DNA from: Sysuimicrobium calidum
GTDB taxonomy: Bacteria > Sysuimicrobiota > Sysuimicrobiia > Sysuimicrobiales > Sysuimicrobiaceae
Length of the DNA: 44,353 nucleotides
Assembly: GCA_031459935.1 (NCBI GenBank)
Contig: JAVKHN010000014.1
Span: forward strand, 1 to 44,353
Direction of reading: 5' to 3'
In this document: positions 1 to 7,997 of the stretch, piece after piece
How the letters are laid out: every line of letters starts with the position of its first letter
Position numbering within the stretch: position 1 is the first letter of the stretch
The notes under the pieces: model-generated
Database searches by the model: none
What the model saw: the letters and a program-made list of their open reading frames with translations, nothing else
What the model was told of the DNA's origin: nothing
Position numbers and translations under genes: made by a program

Positions 1-29
1 GGGCCCGGCGGTTGGTGACCACCGTGCGT

Positions 30-425
30 TCAGGCACGGTCCTTCTCCCGCGGGCGCACGAAAACGGCCCGGGCGGAGCACACGCGCTCCCCGTCCCGGA
101 GAATCTCCCCCCGGGTCGCCACCAGCCGCAGACCCTCCTCCTCCAGCCAGCCCCGCACGCGCAGTGCATCCCCGGGACGGACGGATGCGTGGAAGCGCAG
201 CTCCATGCGGGCGGTGAGGGCGTAATCTCCCCGGCGGTACAGGAGGTTGGCCATCACGTCGTCCAGCACCGCGGCCAGGATGCCGCCGTGCACGATGCCC
301 TCATACCCCACGTGCAGGTCTGTAGGCCGGAATTCCGCGGTGAGCACCCCGTCCTGCTCCGTAAAGGAGAGTCGCAGCCCGATGGGGTTGTGCGGGCCGC
401 ACACGAAGCAGCGATCCGCGCGCAT
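30..425 (-). CDS. PaaI-like hotdog-fold thioesterase
   Basis: A 131-residue protein of the small single-hotdog acyl-CoA thioesterase group. The N-terminal signature CFVCGPHNPIGL (residues 6-17) and the HGGILAAVLDD helix segment (about residues 46-56), which carries the catalytic region in PaaI/YigI-type enzymes, are both visible, and length is normal for one hotdog domain. It probably hydrolyses an acyl- or aroyl-CoA thioester in the cytoplasm; the substrate cannot be read from sequence. The ATG chosen lies two bases after the moaC stop and keeps the whole fold; the frame stays open further upstream, but that stretch overlaps moaC and has no family resemblance. It is last in the moeA-moaC run, so it is probably co-transcribed with it, with no obvious link to cofactor synthesis. 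Confidence 0.85.
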   Translation of the reverse strand: MRADRCFVCGPHNPIGLRLSFTEQDGVLTAEFRPTDLHVGYEGIVHGGILAAVLDDVMANLLYRRGDYALTARMELRFHASVRPGDALRVRGWLEEEGLRLVATRGEILRDGERVCSARAVFVRPREKDRA

Positions 426-427
426 CC

Positions 428-922
428 CTACTCCTCCCCGGTTCTCCGCCCGCGCTCGAAGGTCCCGGACCGCCCGCCCGTCTTGCGCTCCAGCCACACG
501 TCCGTGATGACCATCTCCCGATCCAGGGCCTTGCACATGTCGTAAATGGCCAGCGCCGCCCCCATCACGGCCACCAGCGCCTCCATCTCCACTCCCGTGC
601 GGGCCACGGCCCGGGCCGTGGCCCGGATCTCCACGCACGACCGCGCCTCGTCCAGCTGGAAGGAGAGCTCCACGCCCGCGAGCGGGATGGCGTGGCAGAG
701 GGGTACAAGCTCCCAGGTGCGCTTCGCCGCCTGGATCCCCGCCAGCTGCGCCACCGCGAGCACGTCTCCCTTCGCCACGTCCCCTTCCCGGATGCGGCGC
801 AGGGTTTCCGGCCGCATGCGGACCTCCCCCCGGGCCGTGGCCTCCCGGAGGGACTCGGGTTTGTGCGCCACGTCCACCATCCGGGGCCGGCCCGCGGCGT
901 CCAAGTGGGTCAGATCTCCCAT
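428..922 (-). CDS. moaC: Cyclic pyranopterin monophosphate synthase MoaC
   Basis: A 164-residue protein matching MoaC over its full length. MoaC acts with MoaA to convert GTP through 3',8-cyclo-GTP into cyclic pyranopterin monophosphate, the first committed step of molybdenum cofactor synthesis. Characteristic blocks are visible: HLDAAGRPRMVDV near the start, KGDVLAVAQLAGIQAAKRT and the PLCHAIPL segment in the middle, and GVEMEALVAV and DMCKALDREM towards the C terminus, where the active-site Lys/Asp residues of the family lie. The start ATG is 11 bases downstream of the moeA stop, indicating one transcript with moeA. The C-terminal tail after the conserved core is short and charged, which is common. 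I see no moaA in the window, so the pathway must be completed elsewhere. Confidence 0.95.
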   Translation of the reverse strand: MGDLTHLDAAGRPRMVDVAHKPESLREATARGEVRMRPETLRRIREGDVAKGDVLAVAQLAGIQAAKRTWELVPLCHAIPLAGVELSFQLDEARSCVEIRATARAVARTGVEMEALVAVMGAALAIYDMCKALDREMVITDVWLERKTGGRSGTFERGRRTGEE

Positions 923-933
923 GGTCGTCTCCT

Positions 934-2169
934 TCAATCGAAGAGCCGCACCCGCACCACGCTCCCCTCGGGGAGCGTGGTCCCGCGCGGAACCCGCACG
1001 TATCCGGCCGCCCGGGTCATGGTGGTGATCATCCCCGAAAGCCCCAGGATGGGTTCCGCGACGAGTTCCTCCTGCTCCCACCGCACCGCCACCCGCACGA
1101 ACTCGTCCCGCTCCCGGGGCGCCCGGAGGGCCTTCTGCAGGCGTGCGGGCACCTCCCGCGGGCCCCGGAGATCCTGACGCAGCCCCAGCATGGCCTCCAG
1201 CACGGGGCGTACAAACACCTCGAAGGCCACCATGGCGGAGACGGGATGGCCCGGCAGCCCCACCACCGCCCGTCTCCGGCACGCCGCCAGAATGGTGGGC
1301 TTTCCGGGCCTCATGGCCACCCCGTGCACCAGGATCCCGGGCTCTCCCAGCCGCGGGATCGCTGAAGCCAGGATGTCGCGGGCCCCCACGGAGCTCCCTC
1401 CGGAGACGAGCACCATCTCGCTCGTGCGCAGGGCCTCCTGGAGAGCCGCGACCACCGCATCCTCCTCGTCGGGGAGGATCCTCCCCGGGAGCGGGACGCC
1501 GCCCAGCCGGGCCACCAGGCCGCTCAACCCGCAGAGGTTCATGTCCCGCACCTGCCCCGGGCGCGGCAGGTGATCCGGAGGCACCACCTCGTCCCCCGTG
1601 CTGAAGATCGCCACCCGAGGGGCAAGCCACACGGGCACGTCCACGATCCCCAGGCCCGCAAGGAGCGCGAGCTCCTGAGGCCGGATGCGGGTGCCTGCGG
1701 AGACCGCCACCTCTCCCCGCCGGATGTCCTGGCCCTGCCGGATCACGTTCTCCCCGGGATGCACGGGGCGGAGGACCTCGAGCCGGTCGGCCGCAAGCCG
1801 GCAGTGCTCCTGCATCACCACTGCGTCCGCCCCCCCGGGCAGCATCCCGCCCGTGGGGATCCGGGCGGCCTCTCCCAGTCCGATCCCGAAAGTGACCACC
1901 TCGCCCATGCGGATCTCCCCCACCACCCGCAGGCGGGCGGGGCGGCCCTCTGCGGCCTCCCCGACGTCCCCGGCCCGGACCGCGAACCCGTCCACCGTGG
2001 ACCGGTCGAAGGGGGGGAGGTCCTGGGTCGCCGTGAGATCCGCGGCCACCACCCGGTCCAGGGACTGCTCCAGGGGCACCACCTCCCTCCCCCGTGGCTG
2101 GGGACGCACGGCCTCCAGGAACCGCTCCAGGGCCTCCTCCACCGTGGCGAGCCGCGCGAACGCCCGCAT
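934..2169 (-). CDS. moeA: Molybdopterin molybdenumtransferase MoeA
   Basis: A 411-residue protein of normal length for MoeA, which inserts molybdate into adenylylated molybdopterin. The order of elements is typical: the N-terminal DLPPFDRSTVDGFAVR block (about residues 50-65), RIPTGGMLPGGADAVV (about 103-118), the MPT-binding core with FSTGDEV and GSSVGARD, then HGVAMRPGKPT and GLPGHPVSAM, and a C-terminal beta domain ending in VRVRLFD. It starts with ATG nine bases after the small upstream gene and is followed by moaC, so this is a compact cofactor operon. Which molybdo- or tungsto-enzyme it serves is not shown here. A paralogue fused to a molybdate-binding domain is excluded because no extra domain is present. 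Confidence 0.95.
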   Translation of the reverse strand: MRAFARLATVEEALERFLEAVRPQPRGREVVPLEQSLDRVVAADLTATQDLPPFDRSTVDGFAVRAGDVGEAAEGRPARLRVVGEIRMGEVVTFGIGLGEAARIPTGGMLPGGADAVVMQEHCRLAADRLEVLRPVHPGENVIRQGQDIRRGEVAVSAGTRIRPQELALLAGLGIVDVPVWLAPRVAIFSTGDEVVPPDHLPRPGQVRDMNLCGLSGLVARLGGVPLPGRILPDEEDAVVAALQEALRTSEMVLVSGGSSVGARDILASAIPRLGEPGILVHGVAMRPGKPTILAACRRRAVVGLPGHPVSAMVAFEVFVRPVLEAMLGLRQDLRGPREVPARLQKALRAPRERDEFVRVAVRWEQEELVAEPILGLSGMITTMTRAAGYVRVPRGTTLPEGSVVRVRLFD

Positions 2170-2178
2170 GCGGCCTCC

Positions 2179-2499
2179 CTAGCGAGAAGGCGTGGGAGAG
2201 GGGGAAGGGGAGAGGAGGGTGATGGGCACGATGTCCGACGGCTCCCCCGCCCGCCGGACGATCTGCCAGGCACGCCGCTGCGGGTCGTAGCGCACCTTGT
2301 CCCCCACCTGCACGGTGACGAAGAAGGAGTACGGAACCGAGTACGGCTTGCGGTCCACCACGATGACGTAGTGGGGAGGTTCCTCGTACTTATCGTCCAC
2401 CCATCCCAGCACCACCCTTCCCTGTTCCTCGCAGGAGGGGAGGATCTGGGCGAAGACCGCAGCCGCCACCACGACTCCCAGGATCGCCTTGAGTCCCAT
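2179..2499 (-). CDS. Small secreted or lipoprotein-like protein of unknown function
   Basis: A 106-residue protein that I do not recognise. It has an N-terminal hydrophobic segment (residues 4-20) followed by L-P-S-C-E, which resembles a lipoprotein processing site with Cys at about residue 23; proline before the serine is unusual, so plain secretion or a membrane anchor remains possible. The mature part is short, rich in beta-prone and aromatic residues (KPYSVPYSFFVTVQVGDKVRYD), and ends in a Ser/Pro-rich tail. The start is well supported by a GGAGG element a few bases upstream of the ATG. It is the first gene of the run leading into moeA with only nine bases between them, but this may be chance packing. 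No function is proposed. Confidence 0.7.
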   Translation of the reverse strand: MGLKAILGVVVAAAVFAQILPSCEEQGRVVLGWVDDKYEEPPHYVIVVDRKPYSVPYSFFVTVQVGDKVRYDPQRRAWQIVRRAGEPSDIVPITLLSPSPSPTPSR

Positions 2500-2593
2500 A
2501 CCACCTCCTCAGGCAAAAAGGATCCCCTACAAGCCTACTACGTCCTCCACGGACCGCCCACCCGCCCGGCCCGCGGTCGCGTCCCGACCGTGC

Positions 2594-2646
2594 TATGCTG
2601 GGCGTGGGGCCGTGTGACACGGGCGTGACGAACCCGTGCCCTTCGT
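2594..2646 (+). promoter_or_regulatory. Candidate promoter and 11-bp direct repeats upstream of the response regulator
   Basis: An extended -10-like TGCTATGCT (hexamer at 2594-2599) lies about 55 bases before the response regulator start. Just downstream, GTGAC, GTGAC and GTGCC begin at 2614, 2625 and 2636, exactly 11 bases apart. Direct repeats with an 11-bp period are the geometry of PhoB-family binding sites, so this may be an autoregulatory site; its position after the predicted transcription start would suit repression. No convincing -35 is visible. Confidence 0.4.
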
Positions 2647-2654
2647 GAGGCAGG

Positions 2655-3383
2655 ATGGGCCACAGGATCCTGGTGGTGGACGACGAGCCCCACATCGTGG
2701 AGCTCGTCCGGTACAACCTCGAGCAGGAGGGGTTCGAGGTCCGGGTGGCCTACGACGGCCAGGAGGCCCTCCGGCTCGCCCGCGTGGAGACTCCGGATCT
2801 GCTCATCCTGGATCTTATGCTGCCCTACGTGGACGGGCTGGAGGTCTGCCGCATCCTGCGGCGGGAGAGCACGGTGCCCATTCTGGTTCTCACCGCGAAG
2901 GACGCGGAGATGGATCGGGTGGTGGGGCTGGAGTCCGGAGCGGACGATTACGTCACCAAGCCCTTCAGCCCCCGGGAACTGGTCGCCCGGGTACGGGCCA
3001 TCCTCCGGCGCACGCGGCCCGATCCCGCACTTCCAAAGCTCTCCCCACCCCTTGCGGCCGGGGACCTGGTGCTGGATCCCAACACCCGGGAAGTGACCCT
3101 CCGCGGACGGCCCGTGGAGCTCACCACGAAGGAGTTCGAGCTGCTGCGCCTCATGATGGCCCACCCCAACCGGGTGTTCAGTCGGGATGCGCTTCTGGAG
3201 CACATCTGGGGCTACGACTACTTCGGGAGCAGCCGCACCGTGGACATGCACATCAGCCGCCTGCGGGATAAGATCGAGGACGATCCCGCCTCCCCCACCT
3301 ACATCGTCACCGTGCGGGGGGTAGGGTACAAGTTCAGGCCGCCGGAGGGCGGCGTGCGCCGGGCCCGGAAGAGCGGCCGATGA
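2655..3383 (+). CDS. PhoB/OmpR-family response regulator
   Basis: A 242-residue two-domain regulator. The receiver domain (residues 4-118) has the acidic pocket D9/D10, the phosphoacceptor D53 in LLILDLMLP, T80 and K102 (VTKPFSP). The C-terminal winged-helix domain (about 140-235) carries the family signatures ELTTKEFELLRLMMAHP, RDALLEHIWGYDY and RTVDMHISRLRDKI, ending with TVRGVGYKF. The gene overlaps the following histidine kinase gene by four bases (ATGA), so the pair is co-translated and cognate. The receiver-kinase combination looks like PhoB/PhoR or WalR/WalK; no phosphate-transport genes are adjacent, so the signal is unknown. The start has only a weak ribosome site, but the protein begins exactly where the receiver fold begins. 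The direct repeats upstream suggest autoregulation. Confidence 0.93.
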   Translation: MGHRILVVDDEPHIVELVRYNLEQEGFEVRVAYDGQEALRLARVETPDLLILDLMLPYVDGLEVCRILRRESTVPILVLTAKDAEMDRVVGLESGADDYVTKPFSPRELVARVRAILRRTRPDPALPKLSPPLAAGDLVLDPNTREVTLRGRPVELTTKEFELLRLMMAHPNRVFSRDALLEHIWGYDYFGSSRTVDMHISRLRDKIEDDPASPTYIVTVRGVGYKFRPPEGGVRRARKSGR

Positions 3384-5170
3384 GCCTGCGCGGCCGTCTG
3401 CTGCGGAGCTACCTCGTGGTGGTCACGGTGGCGCTCCTGAGCGCGGGAGCCTACGTGATCCGGGCGGTGGAGCGCCGGTACATGGACAGCTACACTTACG
3501 CCCTCCAGGTGCAGGCCCGGCTGGTGGCGGAGGGCATTCGCCCGCAGCTGCGGACGGGCGCGGACTTCCGGGTGCTGGAGGAGCGGGCCCGGCAGTTCGC
3601 CTGGCGGCGGGGCGTGTACATCGGGGTCCGGGACCCTCACGGTCGGAAGCCCCACCTCGGACCGGCGCAACCCCCTCCACCCCACGAGGTCCTGGAGGCC
3701 CTCCAGCGCGGGGAGCCCACCTCGGCCCAGCGGTGGGATTCCACGACCGGGGAGGTACGCCTCTTCGCCGCCTATCCCGTGGTGGAGCAGGGCCGGGTGC
3801 TGGGGGTGGTGCACGTCTCCGCGCCTCGGCGGTGGGTGGACCGGCAGCTGGTACCCATCTGGTGGGCCTTTGCCACCGCGGGCGTGCTGGCCCTGGTGGT
3901 GAGTGCCTTCTTCGGGTTCCGGATCGCCCGGAGCATCGCCCGGCCCCTCAAGGAGCTGGAGCGGGCTGCGGAGGCCCTGAGCCGGGGGGAGTACACCCGC
4001 ACCGTTCCCGCCACGGACCGGGATGAGGTGGGGCGGCTGGGACTGGCCTTCAACCGGCTGGGCCAGCGGTTACAGCAGACCATCGAGGACATCCGGGCGG
4101 AGCGCAACCGCCTGGAGGCGGTTCTCGCGGCCATCCGGGACGCGGTGGTGGCCATCGGCCCCGGTGGGGAGATCCAGCTCTACAACCGCGCCGCGGAGGA
4201 GCTGCTGGGACTGCGTCCGGAGGCGCTGGGCCGACCCGTGGAGGAGGCCCTGGGCGGTTCTCCCCTTGCCGCCATGCTGCGGGAGGCTGCGGGCGGGAAG
4301 GTGCTCAGCGAGGAGCTGGCCCTCTCCGGGGAGAGCGGTCGGGTGGTGGAGGTGAGCACGAGTCCCATCCGAGCCGCGGAGGGCCGGTTCGAGGGGGCGG
4401 TGGCGGTGGTGCGGGACGTCACGGAGCTGCGGCGCACGGAGCGGATGCGCCGGGAGCTCATCGCCAACGTGGGCCACGAGCTCCGCACTCCCCTCACCAG
4501 CATCAAGGGGTTCGCGGAGACCCTGCTGGCCGGGGCTTTGCACGATGCGAAGCACGCCCGAAAGTTTCTGGAGATCATCGAGCTCGAGGCGAACCGGCTC
4601 ATGAAGCTGGTGGACGATCTGTTGGATCTCTCCCGGCTCGAGACCAAAGGGGTCACCTTCGAGCTCCGGCCCGTGGACCTGGATGGGATCTGCCGGGGGG
4701 TCGTGGAGCGCACCCTGCCCCGCGCGGAGGAGGCGGGAATCCGCCTGACCTACACGGGAGAAGGCCCCCTTACCGTGCTGGCTGACCCCGACCGGGTGGA
4801 ACAGGTCCTCACCAACCTGGTGGACAACGCGCTGAAGTTCACCCCCGAGGGAGGTGAGATTCACGTGCAGGCCCGGCAGGAGGGCACGGAGGCGGTGGTC
4901 TCCGTGCAGGACACGGGCCGGGGCATCCCTCCGGACGACCTTCCGCACATCTTCGAGCGGTTCTACCGGGCGGATCGTTCCCGCACCCGGCGGGAAGGCG
5001 GTTCTGGACTCGGGCTCGCCATCGCCAAGCACCTGGTGGAGATGCAGGGGGGGCGCATCTGGGCCAGCAGCCGGCCCGGGGAGGGAAGTGCCTTCTGCTT
5101 CTCGCTGCCCCTGGTGCAGGAGGATACCCCTGACCGCGGGCGCGTTGACACTCCGGACACCCCTTCCTAG
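3380..5170 (+). CDS. Membrane sensor histidine kinase, PhoR/WalK type
   Basis: A 596-residue membrane kinase. Reading from the N terminus: a first membrane helix (about residues 10-28), an extracytoplasmic sensor region (about 30-155), a second helix (about 156-178), a HAMP linker with SIARPLKELERAAEALSRGEY, a PAS domain (about 245-345, starting AIRDAVVAIGPGGEI), the dimerisation domain with phospho-accepting His366 in NVGHELRTPL, and a HATPase domain with NLVDNALKF (N box), DTGRGIPPDDLPHIFERFYR (G1/F boxes) and GSGLGLAI (G2). All catalytic boxes are intact. It overlaps the response regulator by four bases. The extracytoplasmic plus PAS layout is that of PhoR or WalK, so the ligand could be phosphate- or envelope-related. 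The stop codon lies inside the -10 box of the downstream tRNA promoter. Confidence 0.93.
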   Translation: MSLRGRLLRSYLVVVTVALLSAGAYVIRAVERRYMDSYTYALQVQARLVAEGIRPQLRTGADFRVLEERARQFAWRRGVYIGVRDPHGRKPHLGPAQPPPPHEVLEALQRGEPTSAQRWDSTTGEVRLFAAYPVVEQGRVLGVVHVSAPRRWVDRQLVPIWWAFATAGVLALVVSAFFGFRIARSIARPLKELERAAEALSRGEYTRTVPATDRDEVGRLGLAFNRLGQRLQQTIEDIRAERNRLEAVLAAIRDAVVAIGPGGEIQLYNRAAEELLGLRPEALGRPVEEALGGSPLAAMLREAAGGKVLSEELALSGESGRVVEVSTSPIRAAEGRFEGAVAVVRDVTELRRTERMRRELIANVGHELRTPLTSIKGFAETLLAGALHDAKHARKFLEIIELEANRLMKLVDDLLDLSRLETKGVTFELRPVDLDGICRGVVERTLPRAEEAGIRLTYTGEGPLTVLADPDRVEQVLTNLVDNALKFTPEGGEIHVQARQEGTEAVVSVQDTGRGIPPDDLPHIFERFYRADRSRTRREGGSGLGLAIAKHLVEMQGGRIWASSRPGEGSAFCFSLPLVQEDTPDRGRVDTPDTPS

Positions 5171-5173
5171 AAT
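5145..5173 (+). promoter_or_regulatory. Sigma-70-type promoter of tRNA-Ile, inside the kinase gene end
   Basis: TTGACA at 5145-5150 and TAGAAT at 5168-5173 are separated by 17 bases, close to a consensus housekeeping promoter. Transcription should start about four bases before the mature tRNA 5' end. The kinase stop codon TAG is the first three bases of the -10 element, so the promoter is embedded in coding sequence. Confidence 0.85.
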
Positions 5174-5183
5174 CGGAGTGCGG

Positions 5184-5260
5184 GGGCCGTTAGCTCAGGT
5201 GGTCAGAGCGCAGTCCTGATAAGACTGAGGTCGGTGGTTCGAGTCCACCACGGCCCACCA
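5184..5260 (+). tRNA. tRNA-Ile (GAT)
   Basis: A 77-base cloverleaf with a perfect 7-bp acceptor stem (GGGCCGT with ACGGCCC), a D arm containing TAGCTCAG, an anticodon stem CAGTC/GACTG around loop CTGATAA (anticodon GAT at 5218-5220), a T arm with GGTTCGAGTCC, and an encoded CCA end. It stands alone, outside any rRNA operon, and has its own strong promoter. Confidence 0.97.
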
Positions 5261-5373
5261 TCCAGATCCCCCCCGCAAGAACCGGGGCGTACTTCTCCGG
5301 ATACATTCCGGGGCAGTCGGGGGATCTCTGTGTTTCCGGTGCAAGGACGGGCCCGGCTCCCCAGCAGCCCTGT

Positions 5374-6909
5374 CTACCGCCGCGCCTTCCAAGCGTTCGC
5401 GGGTTCCCAGTACGGCCAGGTCGCCTTGGTGAGGTGGCCCGTATTCCGTACTTCCGGCCATGCGATGTACGTCTGCATGCTCAGGTAGACGGGGATCACC
5501 GTCAGGTCCTGCAGCAGTACCCGGTGGATCTGCTGGACCTTGTGCCGCTGCACGGTCAAAGTAGAAGCGGAGTCCTCCACCAGCCGATCCAGTCCTTCCG
5601 GCCGCCTGAGGCTCACAAATCCCTCCGGAGAGTTCGTGAAGTAGAACCGTACGTAGTTGTTGAAGTTCGGGAAGTAGCCGAAGTATTGCAGGAGGAGCCC
5701 GCGCCAGCCCTTCCGCTGGTACTCCGCGTACCGGGCCCTCTCTGGCGTCTCTATCTCTGCCCGAATCCCTACTTCGCGCAGATACCGTTGAACCGCCACA
5801 CTCACCTCTCGCGACAGGCCCGGGTCAGGCACAAGACGCGTATCGAATCCACCGGGATATCCCGCCTGCGCCAGCAGCTCCTTCGCCCGCGCGGGGTTGT
5901 AGGTGGGCCCCCGGTAGTCCTGAAGGGCCGCGGGGCTATTGGGGTGCGCGATCTGGTCCCAGGGCTCCCAGTTCCCGTACCCCAGGGCCTGTGCGATGGC
6001 AGCCCGATCTACCGCGTACCCCAGCGCCTCCCGCACCCGTCGGTCCGCAAACGGTGAGTCCGGGTTCACACTATCCGGAACGAGCATGAGGATGCCGCTT
6101 CCTGGCGGCCCCGTGATGGCCCGGAACCTACCTGTGGCCCGGAGCTCTGCGATCACCTGAGGATCCACGAACCCCGCCAGGTCCACTTGGCCCGCCAGCA
6201 GGGCCGCCTTCAGCGTCTGGACATCCCGGATGAACCGCATCTCCAGCCGATCCAGGTAGGGCTTGCCGCGGTCCCAGTACTGCGCGAACCGCACGTAGTC
6301 CGCGTACGAGCTCGGATCGTACCGCACCAGCCGGAACGGCCCAGTGCCCACCGGCTGCCACTGCGCCCGCTCCTGCCCCAGCCGCTGGATGGTGGCAGGA
6401 GAGGCGATGAGCGCCGCGGATCCGCCCAGGGAGATGTAAACCCCGTTGTCCCACTTCTCCAGATTCACCCGCACCGTGTACCGGTCCAGCACGTCCACGG
6501 ACTTGATGTAGGCAGGAAGCCGCCGCACCCTGATGCTCTCCTCCAGGCTGTACTTCACCGCCTCCGCCGTCGTCTCCGTGCCGTCGTGGAACCTCACCCC
6601 CCGCCGCAACCGGAAAATCAAAGCCTTCCGGTCCGGGGCCACCTCCCACCGCTCCGCGAGCCTGGGGGAGACCCGGCCATGCGCGTCCACCCAGACCAGG
6701 GTCTCGTACACGGGCATGGCGGCGATGATGCCGAAGACCGGCATGATCCACGGAACCCCGAAGGGACCTCCGGGGGGCTCATCCGCCACCCGCAGGACCC
6801 CTCCCCGCTGGGGTTGCTCGGCCGGCCCGGCAATCCCGACATCCACCCCCCTGACGCCCAGGACCACCCCCACGACCGCTCCCAGAACCAATCCCGCAAG
6901 CTTTCGCAT
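5374..6909 (-). CDS. Family 5 ABC solute-binding protein (dipeptide/oligopeptide type), copy A
   Basis: A 511-residue extracytoplasmic binding protein of the DppA/OppA family (SBP_bac_5). It has a signal peptide (basic MRK, hydrophobic residues 4-20), the early RGGVLRVADEP strand, the family signature LAERWEVAPDRKALIFRLRRGVRFHDG (about residues 82-108, given here only as a landmark), VGTGPFRLVRYDP, and a C-terminal lobe ending in PANAWKARR. It is a close paralogue of the protein at 12567-14093, sharing most residues. It is the last gene of the long minus-strand block, downstream of the selenoprotein and its partner. No family 5 permease or ATPase is in this transcript, so it may use the DppBC pair at 21719-23532 or permeases elsewhere. 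Ligands of this family include peptides, nickel and opines; the ligand here is unknown. Confidence 0.92.
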   Translation of the reverse strand: MRKLAGLVLGAVVGVVLGVRGVDVGIAGPAEQPQRGGVLRVADEPPGGPFGVPWIMPVFGIIAAMPVYETLVWVDAHGRVSPRLAERWEVAPDRKALIFRLRRGVRFHDGTETTAEAVKYSLEESIRVRRLPAYIKSVDVLDRYTVRVNLEKWDNGVYISLGGSAALIASPATIQRLGQERAQWQPVGTGPFRLVRYDPSSYADYVRFAQYWDRGKPYLDRLEMRFIRDVQTLKAALLAGQVDLAGFVDPQVIAELRATGRFRAITGPPGSGILMLVPDSVNPDSPFADRRVREALGYAVDRAAIAQALGYGNWEPWDQIAHPNSPAALQDYRGPTYNPARAKELLAQAGYPGGFDTRLVPDPGLSREVSVAVQRYLREVGIRAEIETPERARYAEYQRKGWRGLLLQYFGYFPNFNNYVRFYFTNSPEGFVSLRRPEGLDRLVEDSASTLTVQRHKVQQIHRVLLQDLTVIPVYLSMQTYIAWPEVRNTGHLTKATWPYWEPANAWKARR

Positions 6910-6950
6910 TCCGCTCCCCTCCTTGTCTCAGGCGCTCTTCCCCGTATCCA

Positions 6951-7997
6951 TCATACGCGCCTTCCTGGGATCCGACGGGTGACCGTCTGCCAGGCGAAGG
7001 TGGGACACACGGTGGAGACCCCCGCGTTCCGGGCTCCCGCCACGACCAGGGTGATGGCCTCCGGAGCGGGCGCGAACCGCACGAACGCCTCGTCCGGGAG
7101 CTGAGCCTCCAGACCCCCCTCCTTGCCCAGCCGCCGCAGCTCCCCCGCCCGCCGGCCGAAGTGCTCCCACAGGAACTCTCGCACCTGCTGCTTGCTCCAC
7201 CCGGCTTCCGCAATCATCTGCGCGTGCTCCGGCCCCATCACCACGATGGACCCGTGTCCCCGGGGCCAGGGGAAGTACGCACCGCCATAGGACATGGAGT
7301 CCGCGATGCTGAGGAGGATGTGCTCGGGCTGCTTGGAGTCCCGCTGCTCCACGGGCATGGTCCCCCTAGCCCACGCCACCGTCACCGTGCTCTCCTCCCG
7401 CCCAAACCCCCGTTCCACGTGCAGGGGCTCCCAGGGACTTTCCTCTTCGTTCTCCGCGATGCAGAAACTGAACTTCGCCGGGGTGCCCTGGGTGCTCTGA
7501 TCGAAGGCGTGGGGCCGGATCCCTAGAGCGTTCAGGATCACCAACCGCAGGGCCCGCCCCACGGTGGCATTGGCCCGGTCCCCGGGGCTGAAGACGTTGT
7601 CGGTGCAGTTAAACCCCAGTTCCTGCCGGATGGGTCCGTTGATCACCACCAGCACCGCCTGGCCGGTGGTGCTTTGGAACAGCCCCCGACTCACCGGTAG
7701 GTCCCGAACCGCCTCGAGCATCGCCAGGACCACGGGGAAGTACTCCGGCCGACACCCCGCCATGACCGCTGCCGCCGCCGCGAGCCGCACGGTGCACTTC
7801 CGGCCCAGGTGTTCCTGCGCGAACACCACCTCCTCCGGGTCCCGGGCCACCTGGCTCAAGAACTCCTCCACGAACTCCTCTCCCGGAGGCACCACGGGCA
7901 ATCCATCCGTCCAGCCCCGCCCGTAGCAGTACTCGATGACCTCCCGGGCCTCCCGGACCGCCTCCAGGGTGGGTTCGGTCGTCACGCCCCGGCTCAT
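6951..7997 (-). CDS. Conserved six-cysteine partner protein of the UGSC selenoprotein, copy A
   Basis: A 348-residue soluble protein whose family I do not recognise. It has no signal peptide or membrane helix. Landmarks shared with the fused copy at 14113-15714 include CYGRGWTDGLPVVPP, EHLGRKCTVRLAAA, MAGCRPEYFPVVL, GQAVLVVINGPIR, RPHAFDQSTQGTPAKFSFC, RDSKQPEHILLSIADSMSY and GARNAGVSTVCPTFAWQT. All six cysteines (24, 68, 82, 131, 179, 331) are kept in the other copy, suggesting metal binding or thiol redox chemistry. The ATG overlaps the selenoprotein stop by four bases (ATGA), so the two are translationally coupled, and in the second copy they are one polypeptide. I infer that it works physically with the selenoprotein; an enzymatic role cannot be assigned. 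Confidence 0.85.
   Translation of the reverse strand: MSRGVTTEPTLEAVREAREVIEYCYGRGWTDGLPVVPPGEEFVEEFLSQVARDPEEVVFAQEHLGRKCTVRLAAAAAVMAGCRPEYFPVVLAMLEAVRDLPVSRGLFQSTTGQAVLVVINGPIRQELGFNCTDNVFSPGDRANATVGRALRLVILNALGIRPHAFDQSTQGTPAKFSFCIAENEEESPWEPLHVERGFGREESTVTVAWARGTMPVEQRDSKQPEHILLSIADSMSYGGAYFPWPRGHGSIVVMGPEHAQMIAEAGWSKQQVREFLWEHFGRRAGELRRLGKEGGLEAQLPDEAFVRFAPAPEAITLVVAGARNAGVSTVCPTFAWQTVTRRIPGRRV

Noticed and set aside
5261..5373. Terminators for tRNA-Ile or for the family 5 binding protein gene
   Set aside because: Only short hairpins (for example CCCCG with CGGGG) without a T tract are present, too weak to annotate.
5195..5461. Minus-strand frame ending in VVDSNHRPQSYQDC
   Set aside because: The residues come from the antisense of the tRNA-Ile gene, a well-known source of false proteins.
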